Positions 35,926-48,197 of a stretch of DNA of 64,000 bases are shown here, one piece after another. Source of the DNA: Grammothele lineata (taxonomy: Eukaryota; Basidiomycota; Agaricomycetes; Polyporales; Polyporaceae); assembly GCA_002150815.3 (NCBI GenBank), contig NDFF03000370.1, positions 744,001-808,000 on the forward strand, read 5' to 3'. A model generated the notes under the pieces. It saw only the letters and a program-made list of their open reading frames with translations. It was not told where the DNA came from and did no database searches. The position numbers and the translations under genes were made by a program. Numbering within the stretch: the stretch's first letter is position 1; each line of letters opens with the position of its first letter.

Positions 35926-37742
35926 ATGAGTGACTGGACAGTTCTCATTGATGACACGAGTTCAACCATCAACTACAACCCACACGGTTCGTCCCACTTC
36001 TTCCGCAATCCAGCAACATGCTCATATCGCATGCTCAGGCGATAATTCCCTCGGCGACACGACAAGCACAGGATGGCCGCTTTGGTTCTCGCAGTCGGGC
36101 TTCAACAATAAACAATTCGGGCAGTCGGGTACTGGTGACACCGCTCATATCACGGCAGACCCTGCTGCGAACTTGACATTCCAATTCTATGGTATGGTTT
36201 TTTGGACGTGTTGTCTTACCTACTCACCCACACCAACTTTTGATCCAGGCAAGGCTATCTCTCTCTACGGAAACGCAAATTGCTCCTACCAAGTCGAAGT
36301 GGACGGTGTTTCTGAGCCATTCAACGCAACCAATGGTACACTGTTCCAAAAGAACGATTTAAGTGAGACGTTCATCCACGAGATCGTGGTCACACCCCAA
36401 GCTACGAACGAGAGCCGGTTTGCTTTCGATCATGCCGCGATTACCAGATCACACCTGCCTCAGGACAGGTGAGTGCCTTACCTCTCCCTGCGTTCCTCTA
36501 ACATCTGAAGTCTCCGCCCCGAAGTAATGATGGGCCTTCATCTTCAGTGTACCAAGCTGCGTCGAGCAACGGCTTTTTGACATTCTCCAATGATTGGATG
36601 GTCTCGAGGGCTAGTAACATCCCCAGCTCAGAACATCCTGCCCCATTCCAATTTACAAGCAACGGAAGTCCTACCATGTCATTCTCGTTCAAAGGCACGG
36701 GTGTTGCTATCAACGGGACCCGGAATAGTGGAGATTGGACCTACGTCGTCGTACGTTGGTGTCTCGAATTCGAAAGTCTTTTGCCGAGATATTTATTGCA
36801 GTTCTTGCAGGTCATGGATGGCAATCAGACTACTTTCAACGCCGCTTCAACATACATTGTTGGGGATGCGCTCCTGTTTTACCGAGACGGCCTCGATGCT
36901 GAAACGATGCACAACGTCACCTTAATGCCTACGGTTGGCGATGGTAACAAGTTTTGGCTCAACACGGTCACAATTCTCAATCAGAACAACTCCTCGGGGT
37001 CTACAAACACGACATCCGGTAGCAATGGGAATGGGAACTCTGGTAGTAACCCTAGCTCTGATACGACGTACGTATCGCCTTCCACACTCGCCTCCTGTAC
37101 ACTTGATGCATCTGCAACTCTAGCTCTCACAAGTCCCATGCCGGCACGATAGCAGGCGCTGTCATCGGGAGTATCGCCGGACTTGCGATCCTCGTGACCC
37201 TGCTCTTCTTCCTCAGGCAAAGGCGGAAACCCAGGCGTGATCCCATGGAACCATTCCTAGAAGCCTCCCCCTCACTCGAATCATCCACTATCATGGTACA
37301 GGCGAATACCATGCCTACAGATCCAGCATCTACGCCTATGCTCGCACCCAACAGACCCGGTGTTTCCACTGGCATCGTCCCTCCCACAAAACTCGCGACG
37401 GAGCAGGCGTATGCCGCGCGTGGGCGAGCGTACAACGCGACCGCGTCGGGGTCTGGGTCTGCATCTGGGACACACAGGAGCGCGCCTTCAGAAGACGTGA
37501 CGGGAACGATCTCGCCGGACGGTGCCCGATCGCCATCAGAGCGCGCACAGAGCGCGTACACGTCCTCGCAAGCCGGGAGCAGTGCTGCAGACTCGGCGAT
37601 GGTAGACCGCCTGATCCAGCTCATAGTGAACCGGATCGACCGCACAGTGCCAACGTCGGTGAGCTCGCCCGGCGCCAGTCGGTCCGAGTTTGGGGGGAGC
37701 GAGGTGCATCCGGATCATCCGCCGCCTTCGTATGTCGCGTGA
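35926..37742 (+). CDS. Single-pass membrane protein, beta-sandwich ectodomain type of Agaricomycetes
   Basis: Coding exons 35926..35986, 36039..36191, 36249..36468, 36525..36750, 36811..37067 and 37124..37742 give 511 residues. The first part (about 1-290) has two related segments rich in beta-strand-like and N-glycosylation motifs (NAT, NGT, NCS, NVT), each with a short 'F.F.GT.V.I.G' pattern, such as SMSFSFKGTGVAINGT-like residues, suggesting galactose-binding-like folds. A Ser/Asn-Gly linker precedes a membrane helix (about 313-335, AGAVIGSIAGLAILV followed by LLFFLRQRRKPRR) and a Ser/Pro-rich cytosolic tail ending HPPPSYVA. No classical signal peptide is visible at MSDWTVLIDD, so either the start lies in an unseen upstream exon or topology is unusual. 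Function unknown; surface sensor or adhesion role is a guess. Confidence 0.75.
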
Positions 37743-40700
37743 GTCCCGTGCGATGCGCACGACTCATTACGGGACTATTATGTGTGGACGATTTGACCGT
37801 CACCCTTTCCGTGCTCCTCTACCCACTACTCCTCCTGTGTATGCGCATGTGCGTCAATTGCGCAGCAGTGTGCGCCTCGCTGTGTCTGTCGTCTCTCACC
37901 AGGCTGCTTGCAGCTTACATCTCACATACCCTGACCACGTTTGTTTAAATTGGACCCGTTTCACCTAATTCTCTTCATCGCCGGTCACCGCCGACCCCCT
38001 TTCCAAATGATCATCTGCCCTGGTTCACAGCATTGTACGTAGTGTATGTAGTCTACATGTAATATCGCAGCAGTGCAGGTAATCAAGCATTGCCTTCCGA
38101 AACAGCTAATTGTCTTTTTGCCTGTAGCCCACCGGGTACTAAGTCATAACTGTGTATGGTAACGTGCTTAACGTGAGCTCCGGCGTACCCTCAGACGACT
38201 GAGCGCCCGTCGGCTCACATACAATTACATAATCACATTGATGACGCTCAAGATTTTAGGAGGATCTTGTTTACGCAGCCAAACCTGACACTCACTATCA
38301 CGCTAACCATTTCTGCTACTATCGTAGGCGCTTCTGCCAGAGGATCACAGTGCACATCCTCCCGATGGTTGAGTATTCGTACGTCACTCCTGTCTGCCAA
38401 ATACTCATGATTACAGACCCTGATGTGGCCTTCATTCAAATATGTTTTTGGGTGGCGACTTTGGGTGGATATTGTGGCGACCTGCAAGGTCTAGTAGGGT
38501 GTCTTAGCGGGTACTTGCCGCCACTTCATGGTGAAGTTGAGGGGAAACCACAAGCGGTTTGTTCAGGCAGCGCACGGCAGACCAGCATGGTACTCTTCGG
38601 TTGCCCTTCTTGGTCGCCGTGTCGGCATCAACTCATCCAGGAACTTCCCCACCGGCTAACAGGAAGACTCGCCACGGTCGAAGTTCAGCGACGAGCTCAA
38701 CGCTTCATTGACAGTATTCTATTGTATCCTTCTCAAGCGACGATCTGCCTCATATCTCCTATCTCTCTCATCGCACATGCCTCTGCCGAGGGATTGCAGT
38801 CTTTCGGACAGTGCCGTTCCAGTATTAATCACGACGGCGCAATGCTTGTACGTCAGACAAAGCTTCGCGCACGATCTTCCGGCTATGCAATTGCCTCCTC
38901 TGCTCAAGAACCCATGGCCTGTTCTACCGCGTGCCTCGGCCCACACGCACGCCGCCGATTAATGCCCCGCGCTCACCCCGTCCCACGCGGGCGCCGTAGC
39001 CGGGCGAAGGGCCTTGAGCGCATTCACCGTCTGTGCTCTCGCGGTGATCGCTGCTTACGCCTGCATACGTCCGGAGATGAGCGGCGTCCTCCGCCGCCTG
39101 CGCCCATCCCCAGGCGTCCTATGGTCACTGTGACGCGCGCGTGCACACAGTGGCACACGGTGAGTAACCTTCGGCTTTTTGCAACGTGCTGACACCGACG
39201 AACCCCTCCCATAATCGTGTGTCGTCCAACTGCTTGCCGCCTCGGACTGCGTCCGCTTTTGTCAACACGGCCACCGTTGCCCCCAAGCCCCCCGACTCGC
39301 CGGGATGCGGTGCTTCCCGTCCAGTAGACTTACCGCCACCGCCGGGGACTCCCGGGTACGTTTCCGCCCCGACCTTCCCGCAGGAAGCCGCCTTCCCAAC
39401 GGAAACGCACACGCGGATGCACATCTCCCGCGAGTACTCCCCCTCGCCTACCAATCCTTTCAAATCTGCTGCCCCAACGGGCGTTGCTAGTCACGATACC
39501 AACCAGGGCCCACTGCGCCCACACCCACGCACATTTCCGCTCTCCCCGCCGCCTTCCGCCGCAGAACTCCGTTCGGGATAGAGGCGCTCTTCAATACGTA
39601 CCTTGTCGGACAGGCCCGGACGGGGCCCGCCAGGGCATTCCGGCGGCCTTATGCACTAACGCATGGCCGCATGCGTCACCGTACCAGCTGCTGGACACGG
39701 CGGCCCGCCGGCGGCTCTCGGTCTTCGACATCGAGAGCGGCAAACTCAATACCGGCGCTGCAACCACCGCACACGCCGCTGCGGCGAAGGCGGCGGAGGT
39801 GGCCAGGGTGTTCAGAGCAGCGCTGAACGGAGGCTCGAGGGCGCGCACGTGTTCCCCACGTAGATGCGCCCGGTCCCGGCTTGCCTGGCGAAGGTATGTA
39901 CTGCCGCCGTTAACGTTTCGGACATCATGATATCATCCGAGGCCCACCGTGGCCACGGTCGATGCCGGTCGGTCGTCAACGCACACTGGAAGAAACGCCG
40001 TGACCCGGCCGGGGCGGGTCCGAGGTTAACGCTAGCGGACACAAGACCAACGAGACCTGCCGTGCTTCAGGGGGACCAGTATCCGGATAACTCGCGATCT
40101 CGGGTTCGACAAGGAACCGGGCTATAGCTTACTGCGTGCACGCGGACGAGCACGTATGTATGTACACGCCTCCACGAGCGCCAGCCAGGTCGTCAACTGG
40201 AAGTTATGTACCGTCTCCGCCGACCGCGTGCCATGCATGAGGGGCCTGGGCGGACGTTCTTACAGCGGCCCGCGGCGCGCGCGAGGCCGCGTCGCGCAGC
40301 GTGCTGTCCTGTCCGCCTGGCTCCGCGATTCCCCATTCAGCATCCGCTGGGCAAGCCGCCTTCCAATCCGTGTCGATGACGGTGCGCGTGTGTCGTGCTT
40401 GACGTGTCTTCGAGGCGTGCGGGGAGGGCGCGGGCCAAGGTTTGGATTTACACAAGCGGTGCGAGTCCGTCGGGGAAGCGTGTGGCGGGCGTTCTGTGGG
40501 CGTAATTGTGACGAGCTGCCCAGTTGGCTGGCGACGAGGCAACCCAGCTGGGCAGACCCGGTACGCCGTACAGGCTCGATCCATCCCTCGCGGCTCGCAT
40601 ATCGTAGATCATCAGGGGGAACACCGAGTGTGGGGCGTCCTAAATCGATTGAGGTGATCGACAGCAGCGGAGAACAGTGAGTATTGTACGTAAGGAGTAT

Positions 40701-40798
40701 ACTACAGAGCGTAGAGATTATACATCATTAATAACAGTATGGTGTGGATGTAAGCGTCCGTGCGCAGACCAGAGAAGAGAAGCGTCCTGCGCCCGGAA
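37743..40798. other. Gene-poor stretch with unassigned coding-like frames
   Basis: Three kilobases with no recognisable gene. On the plus strand, about 38965-39132, a frame encodes a possible membrane helix (AFTVCALAVIAAYACIRPEM). At 39240-39578 a Pro-rich frame follows, and at about 39640-39880 a helical Ala-rich frame with LLDTAARRRLSVFDIESGK. A branch-point-like CTAAC and an acceptor precede that last frame. These pieces may be exons of one undescribed or decayed gene, but I cannot join them without breaking reading frames, so no CDS is called. Confidence 0.35.
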
Positions 40799-42357
40799 CT
40801 AGTGCGCTTTCCGACGAGCGTACACGGTCTGCACCCGGATGTACGTCTGTGTCGAAGCCTCGCAGAGTTCTCGTTCAGCATTCTGCTCGAGTTGGTCGAC
40901 GAGGTCGTAATCGATGTCGCTGCTGAGAAGCAACGGCCTCCCGGACTTGAGGAATGCCTGTGGGGCGGCGGGGTTAGAAGGTGATGAACACTCAGATAAA
41001 CGCGTGCGTACAAGAATGTCGTCACGCATCATTGCGCCTGCGCGGTTGCTACGGAGGGTGTCGGGATCATTCCCTTTGAGCCATGGACACGTCGGGAACC
41101 AGAATTCATGGTAGACGGCCTCTTCGAGGAGCGGACTCTCCTGCACCCATCGATGCAGATGGTTCGCAGCGTCGGGCTCGCCACCGCGCTGCTCAACGGC
41201 GACGTTGGCGATGTTCATCCAGCGGGCAATCCAGTCCGTCTCCTCGTCGAGACGGCTGGGCATGATGGGCTGCTTGGTCGAGTCGTATACACGGAAGTCA
41301 AACTCGACGAGCTGGATGAGGCCGCGGGGGCGGAGCGTCTGGGCCATGTCGTCGATCAGGCCCCTATAGTCCCGGATCTGAGATTGCCGTAAGCGAGCGT
41401 TCCATATACGGCAACAGGGCGCAACGGAGATTGCAGTGCGATTTGATCAGATCCGGGTTCTCAAGCCCAGGCGGCCTCGGAGCCGACCCGACGCATCAGC
41501 GGGAAACGCGCACTCACCCCCGAGGAGACAAGCCGGGCGTGTGCGACATTGAACGAGTCGTAGAAGTGCTGCAGGCCTAGGTTGATGTCGTCGACCTCGC
41601 TCCTGCACCCGAGGGCGAGGTTAGAGCCACGTTTTGATAAATGCGCCACGAGGGAGATCCGTACCTGCAGTTTGGCGGCATGTTGCTGGAACGGGCGCCA
41701 TCAGCATCGCGTGAGGGACCGCAGACATCGTTCCGTACTCACACGTCTTGCATGGGAACGAGGTCAACTGCGACCGCGCTGCAATGTGGGAAGTCTCGTG
41801 CTACGTCCAGTATCCTGGAGACAGAGAAATCAGGCACCGTAAAACGCCGAGGGACAAGCAGACGGACCAACTCCCGCTTCCACATCCCAAATCCACAGCA
41901 GCCTTGGGCTCTCCGTCGTCTGCAAGGACTTCAGGTAGTGGTGGCGGATACCTGCCCATGACCTCCATGAACATGATATGTTGATGGTCTGAAAAGGGGG
42001 CAAGACAGGGAGAAGGGTTGGGCCCTGGGCGGCAGACGGTACGGAAGACGAGAAGGACGAACCTAAACGCTCGAACTCTTCATCGTCGGCGGGGAGTCGG
42101 TAGACCTCCGAATAATTGTTGATGCCGCGTCCAAACTCATGCCGGTAGGACGCGGCGCGTAGTGAACTGGTGACGGAGTACATAGACGGTGCGGGGGAGG
42201 CGGAGCGCATTTCCCAGTCATGGGATGTGGCCGAAGTGGATGCGCTAGGGGCGTAGCGCATGCTGCCGGAGGAGGCGAGGGAGCGCGCGTCGTCGTCCAT
42301 ATAGTAGTCGTCATCGTCTAGGTGGTGGTGGGCCATGGAAGCGAAGACGGATTGCAT
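40799..42357 (-). CDS. SAM-dependent methyltransferase (class I, LaeA-like)
   Basis: Coding exons 42063..42357, 41868..41988, 41743..41814, 41665..41685, 41518..41602, 41012..41377 and 40799..40957 give 372 residues. An acidic, Ser-rich N terminus (YYMDDDARSLASSGS) leads to GINNYSEVYRLPADDEEFERLD and HIMFMEVMGRYPPPL, a block common to fungal methyltransferases of this group. Motif I is AAVDLGCGSGSW (about residue 130), motif II AVAVDLVPMQ, a post-motif helix has FYDSFNVAHARLV, then LRPRGLIQLVEFDFRVYD. Substrate cannot be predicted; relatives include LaeA-type regulators and metabolite enzymes. It stands alone between two gene-poor stretches, with no visible biosynthetic cluster. The start at 42357 was chosen over one 120 nt upstream because the extension is low complexity. 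Confidence 0.82.
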
Positions 42358-43094
42358 GAGGTTGACGCGGGGTGGTGGGGAGGGGCGAACAAAGCACGAG
42401 CATGAGCGGCGAGATGAGGAGGCGGCCGAGATGCTTATATAGAGCGGACCGAACGACGGACGAGCGGCGGAGGACATGGACGAGAACCGAATCCCGCGTC
42501 ATTCGGATTCCCACGTGCCCCCTAGCCATTGGCCGGATCTGCATCTCCGTTCCCCGATCTTAGACGCCGGACCCTAGAGGCGCAGGACTCCTGCCTTTCG
42601 TGGCGGGCGTGGGGAGGAGCGCTGGCGGCTGCTGGCGGGCGTCGCTCCGGTGCGCTCGACCGAGCTCGATCAGGCGGGCGCACGTCCTGTCCTGGCTGCA
42701 ACCCTCTGCAACGGCGGCGGCCACCTCCCCCGCCCGGGATCCTATCTCCTCGGCGGGCGCGCCTTCCCCCTTCCGGCCTTCTCCTCCTGACGCGGGAGAA
42801 CCGGTCCTTCCCGAGCACGGCCTGCACCGTCCATGAGGCCCCTTGGTTAGGCAGCGGGGCCCCGAGCGGGTCAGCCAAGTGCAGGCCAAGGTCGAGCCAC
42901 CGGGCGCAAAGGCGGGCGGGCCCCGCCAGGAAGGCTGCTTCCCGAGATCTCGATATGCTCACGCACGCCCGCAAGCTTCGGACACCAGCTCGGGCTGCTG
43001 GTCAGCGTTCAGTCCAACCCACGTACTGTACGTCTGATGGCGCTCGCCCATCCACCGCCGGCCCATAGTGGACCCTGTCTGTCCTGCGCATCCT

Positions 43095-43136
43095 GGCCAG
43101 CCACCGCTGCCAGCCACCGACCCGGCCAGCCAGCCT
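43095..43136. repeat. Imperfect short tandem repeat (CCAGCCA core)
   Basis: Three copies of CCAGCCA within about 42 bp, with slightly different spacing, in non-coding GC-rich DNA. Confidence 0.6.
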
Positions 43137-43378
43137 CCCTCTCGTACGTACCCGTGCGTCCGACGCCGCCTTCACTTCCGCCATCGTGCCTGGGCCTCCT
43201 CTATCCAGACACACCGGCGGAACATCGGCCTCCCCCGACGCCTCGTGTCGACCCATCACCTCCTGTATTAGTCGCCTTGTAGACACTTGCGCTCTCTTTG
43301 GGTATACGGAACTCCCCATCCGCGTGCCCCGGCCACCTCTTCTGCTTCGCAGTCTCGTCTTTCATGTCTCTCTTGTCC

Positions 43379-43402
43379 ACCCATGCGACTACCCATGCGA
43401 CT
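43379..43402. repeat. Perfect 12-bp tandem duplication
   Basis: Two adjacent identical copies of ACCCATGCGACT. Likely replication slippage; no function inferred. Confidence 0.85.
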
Positions 43403-45741
43403 ATCCAGCTGACCGTGCCTCCGACAGCGCCCGTTGTACCCCCTGGGTCCTGTCTTGCTCCCAATGGCCTCTGTATACCCATCACGGGGAGGCATCTACT
43501 CCACGAGCCAGTCCTTCTACCCTTCCTTTCCGAGGTTTTGTCGGACGCCGCTATATTCCGGCGCGTGAATGCGGAAACAGCGTCCGCCCCCTCTCTTCTC
43601 CTCTTCCACGTCGAAAACCCGCGCTGATGCCTCTGCGTCTGTTGCTATTGCCTTCCGCCGTTCGTGCGGCTCTCGCGCACACTTCCCAACCCTATTACGG
43701 ATCCTATGCAGCTTCCCCGGCCGCTCGGAGGCCGCCTGCAGGCCAGCGTGATTGCACTCTCCAAGACCGCCGACTAGGTTTGTTCTGACGGCACGCGCTG
43801 GGCAACCCTGCGTGGCCACGCCTTCGCGACGGCGCACAGTAGCCCGCGCGGACTCCGGGGCAGTCTGGGTTACAAGATCGCAATAATAGCAGATTCGCAT
43901 TGCATGAACGTCCTCGCCGCCTACTCTCCAGGGAATCGTACCTGGAGCTCCCGCGAAACCTCGCCGGGTCACGTCATGGTCGCATGATCCTCCTTACCCG
44001 CCTTGCGAACGGTCAGTTGTCGTGTGGGGGCCACCAGCCGCGTTTGACGTATGGTGCTATCCCCAGCCGCCGTGCGCTCGGATTTATTTGTTCAACGGCG
44101 CCTTTAACCTTGCGTGAGGGTGGTTGGCTCGTTCTCATCAATTGAGCGTACGTTATTAACGCCAAGCGACGTCGATTCCTCGGACCTCGACTCTTCCCCG
44201 ACGCCTCCTCATCACCTCGCCTCCTCGCGCACCGCGGTCTGGCGCACGTCGACACAATTAGTATGGGCAGCGCCGACGCCCTCTTGTCGCCCTCCTGCCC
44301 CCACATCCTCAGCTTCGCGGCCGCCCCCACCGCCCATCCGGATATCCGCGCGTGCGCACCTCGCCGGGGCTGGAAATAATCACGTTCTCCTTCGCCATCT
44401 CGATCTCGTACGCACGCTCTGTGAGCCCCCGCGCGTCCTGGAGCTTGGCGCACCGCCTCGCCCGTCGCGCAAGGTCGGCGGACGCAGTATCGACACGAAT
44501 AGCATCGGCGCCGGGCACGCGCGGGGCGGCGTCGGCTTCAGGCCGCTCGACGGTGGGTGTCTTCCCACAGCGCGCGACTTCGTCGCTCCTTCAACCGACC
44601 CTCCGATCGCTGCTGCTGCTATATCGACCGCATCGGCGTGGACGTGGACGAGAGCTTTGGATAGCACGGCGTGGTTCGGCAGCGCGGCGTATGCGCATGT
44701 ACTGCGACCGGTACCGCGACCTAAACGGCGGCGGCGGCGGAGCCTGAAGGATTGCGAGAAGACTTGCGCACACGATCAGATCTAGAGGCTCAGGGAGACA
44801 GTGCTATAGCCACCCACGACGGACCGGCGTCCGGGCCGGACTCCACGGTAGACTTCTGCACGCGTACTGCTCCGCCGGCGCGAAATTGCACACGATGTGA
44901 TAGTGCGTCCGGGTATTCTTGTCGTTGGATCATATCCGAAACTCTGACGCAAATGAGTTCTAGGAGAGGAGGCCGGAAGAGAACACAGGGACAAGGGGGA
45001 GAGGCGTACGGACAGGGTGTATGCCGAATCCCCGGGACGGTGCCGGTGAACCTCCAGTGGAACCCCCTCAACCGGTGTGAGGGAAACAACGCTATGTTAC
45101 CGTCCGGTACCGACAACATGTCGTCATTAATGACGGTTTCCCTATGATGTTTACCGAGCTGCAAGAACCAGTGCCTCTCCTCTTAATGCCGAATTACCGT
45201 CCCCTCGATGTCAATTCAGCGTTCAGATTATCTAACGCGGTTCTCCATTGTATGCGTGCATGTCTTCTTTTAGGTACTAAGTACGGAACCTAACGGGGCC
45301 ATCGTTGCAAACTCTGTGTTATTCTGGCAGCAGAATAATCAGCGGCCGAGGACGCCCTCGTACCTGGCTGTGGTTCCATGCATACTCTGCCGTAATGCGA
45401 CCTACGGGGCGTAAGCGTGATTGCTAGTATTCATCGTCGTTACAGGCCGGTATGACGTATAGAAGACCTTGTTTAACTGGAGGAATATGTCAAAGCCAAG
45501 CAGAAGTGCCATTACAACAACACATGGGCGAATAATACACAGCGGTACACCTGCTTGCTGGCCTCCTCCGCCGACCCCTATAACGGTCAGCCGCGACCCG
45601 TTCAGTGTACAGCAGCCGGACGACAAGAGCAGCCGAAGAGCGACGCCCCTCGCGCCCCTAGAACCCTTCGGAAATCCAACCACCCTTCCATCCTTCCGCT
45701 CTTCCACGTTCGGCCCACGGCCACTATGTACGAACCGCGCC

Positions 45742-47082
45742 CTACCGCTTCTTGAGCGCCTCGAAGCGCCTCGCGAGAGCCTCGAACTCGTCCTCCTCCC
45801 CGCCGGTCTTCTTCTTTGGGGGATCCGCAGGCGTGCCGGCGGACGCGCCCTTCTCTATGAGATTGTCCTTCGCCGGACCACCGCCCGCCTTCTCTGCCCC
45901 GTCAGCCTCCTCGCCGGGTACTTCAGGGAGCTTCGGCGTGCGCACGCCCGCGCTCCTCGCCTCCGCCGATATTGCCGCCGCGTCAAGCAGCTTCCCGTCG
46001 CGCGTCTCCTCTCCACCCGCTTTCTCGTCTTGCGCTGCGGGCTCCTGTAGGACAGTCACATCGTTATGACCGAGCCACATCGATGAGTGAGAAGGGTTAA
46101 GAAACTGACCTTGACCCCGCCCTCTCCATCATCGTCATCGCCCGAACTCGCGCCTGCTGGCGTGGGCGGAGACCACGGGACGCCATAGCCCTTGGCGATC
46201 TCCGAAAGGTATGCGTCTACGAGCGCCTGGGGCGGTGTCGCGACATCGAGCTTCCGCGCGACCTGACCGCAGGAGTACCCGGTACGCAGTCGGTCAGTGG
46301 CGGAGGCGCACGGTAGCGACACTAAACTGCGAAAGATACGCACCCGCTCAGTCACACATCCATCGCGGTTCTCCATGACGGCCTGGGAGAACTCGCGGCC
46401 GAACTTGTGCATGAGGATGTCGCGCAGGACATGCAGCTCTGCGGGGCACAGTGTGGGGCAGGGTGCGGCGTGTACGGCACGGATCGTTCTCTCAGGATTG
46501 GCAGTTTGGAACATGCGGGGCGCTGCTGCTCACCTTTAAGCTCTGTTCGAGGCGCAGCAAAGATGATTGCGCAGACGCCTTCGCTGACACCTGGATCTGG
46601 TTCGCGTGTGCTATGCAGTGTGCTGGTCGGGAGCTGGGCGATGCTGGTCGTGTGGCAAAGCTCACCTCTGGTCAAGAAGTCCAAATCGCGCAATGAGAAG
46701 CTCGCAGTAGAGCTCCAAAAGTTCCAAGAGCTCTACGTAGATGTCTTCGTTGATGACTATTGGTAGGGCTCGAATGCATTCAAGGATCTGTGAGAATGGG
46801 CACACGCACTGTTCTCAGTCTTGATACGAGCCGTCTCTAATCTCCCCTTTTCAAGAAGCAGTGCAATGTCTCTCCGAGATGCCTTGGCTTGGGCATTCTT
46901 CTTCTCCTGTAGCGTTCGAAGCCTTTGGACGCCTAACCTGGGAAGACGGGAATAAGAATAAGTACGGAGTTGAACTTTGAACGATGATACCGAAGTTGAA
47001 CCTATTCATGCCAGTCTGATGAGCTGTATACCGAGCATCGGCGGCGACTCACCTTTGCTTTGGCAGCGTTCCAGGGCACCAT
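45742..47082 (-). CDS. IST1: IST1, ESCRT-III-associated regulator
   Basis: Coding exons 47053..47082, 46991..47001, 46810..46937, 46666..46756, 46534..46610, 46344..46438, 46110..46262 and 45742..46044 give 295 residues. The N terminus MVPWNAAKAK joins, through an 11-nt exon, to VQLRLGVQRLRTLQEKKNAQ and AKASRRDIALLLEKG, the Ist1 first helices. The ELLELLELYCELLIARFGLL block and TREPDPGVSEGVCAIIFAAP follow, then a helix with LHVLRDILMHKFGREF, all family hallmarks. The C-terminal region is Pro/Asp/Gly-rich and ends DEFEALARRFEALKKR, a MIM-like amphipathic helix expected to bind the Vps4 MIT domain. Role: tunes Vps4 and ESCRT-III at endosomes during multivesicular body sorting. Confidence 0.93.
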
Positions 47083-48197
47083 GACGTGAGGTATGGGGAT
47101 GATATGGGGAGACGATGTGGAGGCTTCAATAGAAGGCGCCCGAGGAGAGGACATTAATCGAGGACGGGCCGATGAGATCAGATGCCGGCCCGTACCGAGC
47201 CGTCAGCCAGACATACATAGACTGCAGCCTCACGATCGACGACACATTTTCTTTCCGTCGTCCATTCTTTTCGCCGTCGAACACGCGAGGACTTTCTTGG
47301 CACGTTTCCCCACACACAGCTTCGTACTCTTTTTGGACTATACGTCACGACTCAAACATGGTGCTGGATTACGGTAAACTCCAAGGCTAAGACTCTTAGC
47401 CTAAGATATACTCGCGTTGTTTCCATGCAACGGCTGGACTGTCTAGGCATGTCGACCAGAATGGGCCCTTCGCAGCTGATGGATTGTTGCCAACTACAGA
47501 ACACCGCTCAATGCCCGAAAGGTAGCTCCGGGTCCCACATACGTCTGCGAGCCCGCTGTCTGGCCTTGCTTCGCGAAGCGGCAAATCCGACCATGGCAGT
47601 TGAGAGCAATGTTCTGTGGAGGACATGTCTAATGAGTGTTTTCATCGGCTCCCAGCAGAGTGGGCGCAGCGCGTGCCGGATCTCCGGCAATGAGTTCAGT
47701 AGAGGTGCGGCATGGAAATTGCAGCCGAGCCGGTGACCTGGTGCCTGGAGCGAAAACGGGACGAGCTGAGCCACATGGCAACATGTGCGCTGACTGTCGC
47801 GTCGCGTGTCACGGGACGACCTTCATTGCTGCCCACCGGGCACCGCCGCCACCTCCGTCGAGACCTGCGCGAGACCAGTAATTATAGGAGAGGGCTGGAT
47901 GGTCGGGAGTGGCTGCGATCGAGACGGCGTGGGCCTCCTGCTCTGGATCACGATGGTGATGGTCGCCGTCCTCGGAAGCCCAGGGAGAGGGAGGCCGGGG
48001 CCGCCGGCGTTGTGGATGATGGGAGGAGATATGCTTCCGGGAGCGCGTCCTCTGGACCCAAAGGCCTTTCAAAGCGCGCCCGCATCGTCTGCAAGCCTGC
48101 ATCGCTGCCTCGTTCGTACCCACGACCATCCGCCCTCCGTCTCCAGCTCCGAGTCGCGAGCCGGGTCGGCTGCGTTATAGGCGCACCGCCCGCCTGA
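47083..48197. promoter_or_regulatory. Divergent region, IST1 / RasGEF
   Basis: 1.1 kb between divergent starts. No family motifs in the open frames present. It could hide 5' untranslated exons of the RasGEF gene, whose N-terminal 60 residues are low complexity. Confidence 0.4.

Larger units (their letters stand above)
42358..45741. other. Gene-poor GC-rich stretch
   Basis: About 3.4 kb without a supported gene. Several long open frames exist on both strands (43.19-43.79, 44.11-44.79 kb plus; 42.52-42.97, 44.01-44.45 kb minus), but they are explained by high GC with few stops, and none shows a family motif. Contains the two short tandem repeats listed separately. The methyltransferase promoter must lie at its left end. 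Confidence 0.45.

Noticed and set aside
39186..39581. Possible stand-alone Pro-rich gene
   Set aside because: Not called as a CDS because neither start nor downstream join could be supported; reported as a finding instead.
43186..43788. 200-codon plus-strand frame
   Set aside because: Low stop density in GC-rich DNA; Ser/Pro/Arg/Leu composition without order, conservation or splice signals.
44114..44785. 223-codon plus-strand frame
   Set aside because: Alternative frames of the same DNA are equally open; no motif. Kept only as part of the gene-poor stretch.
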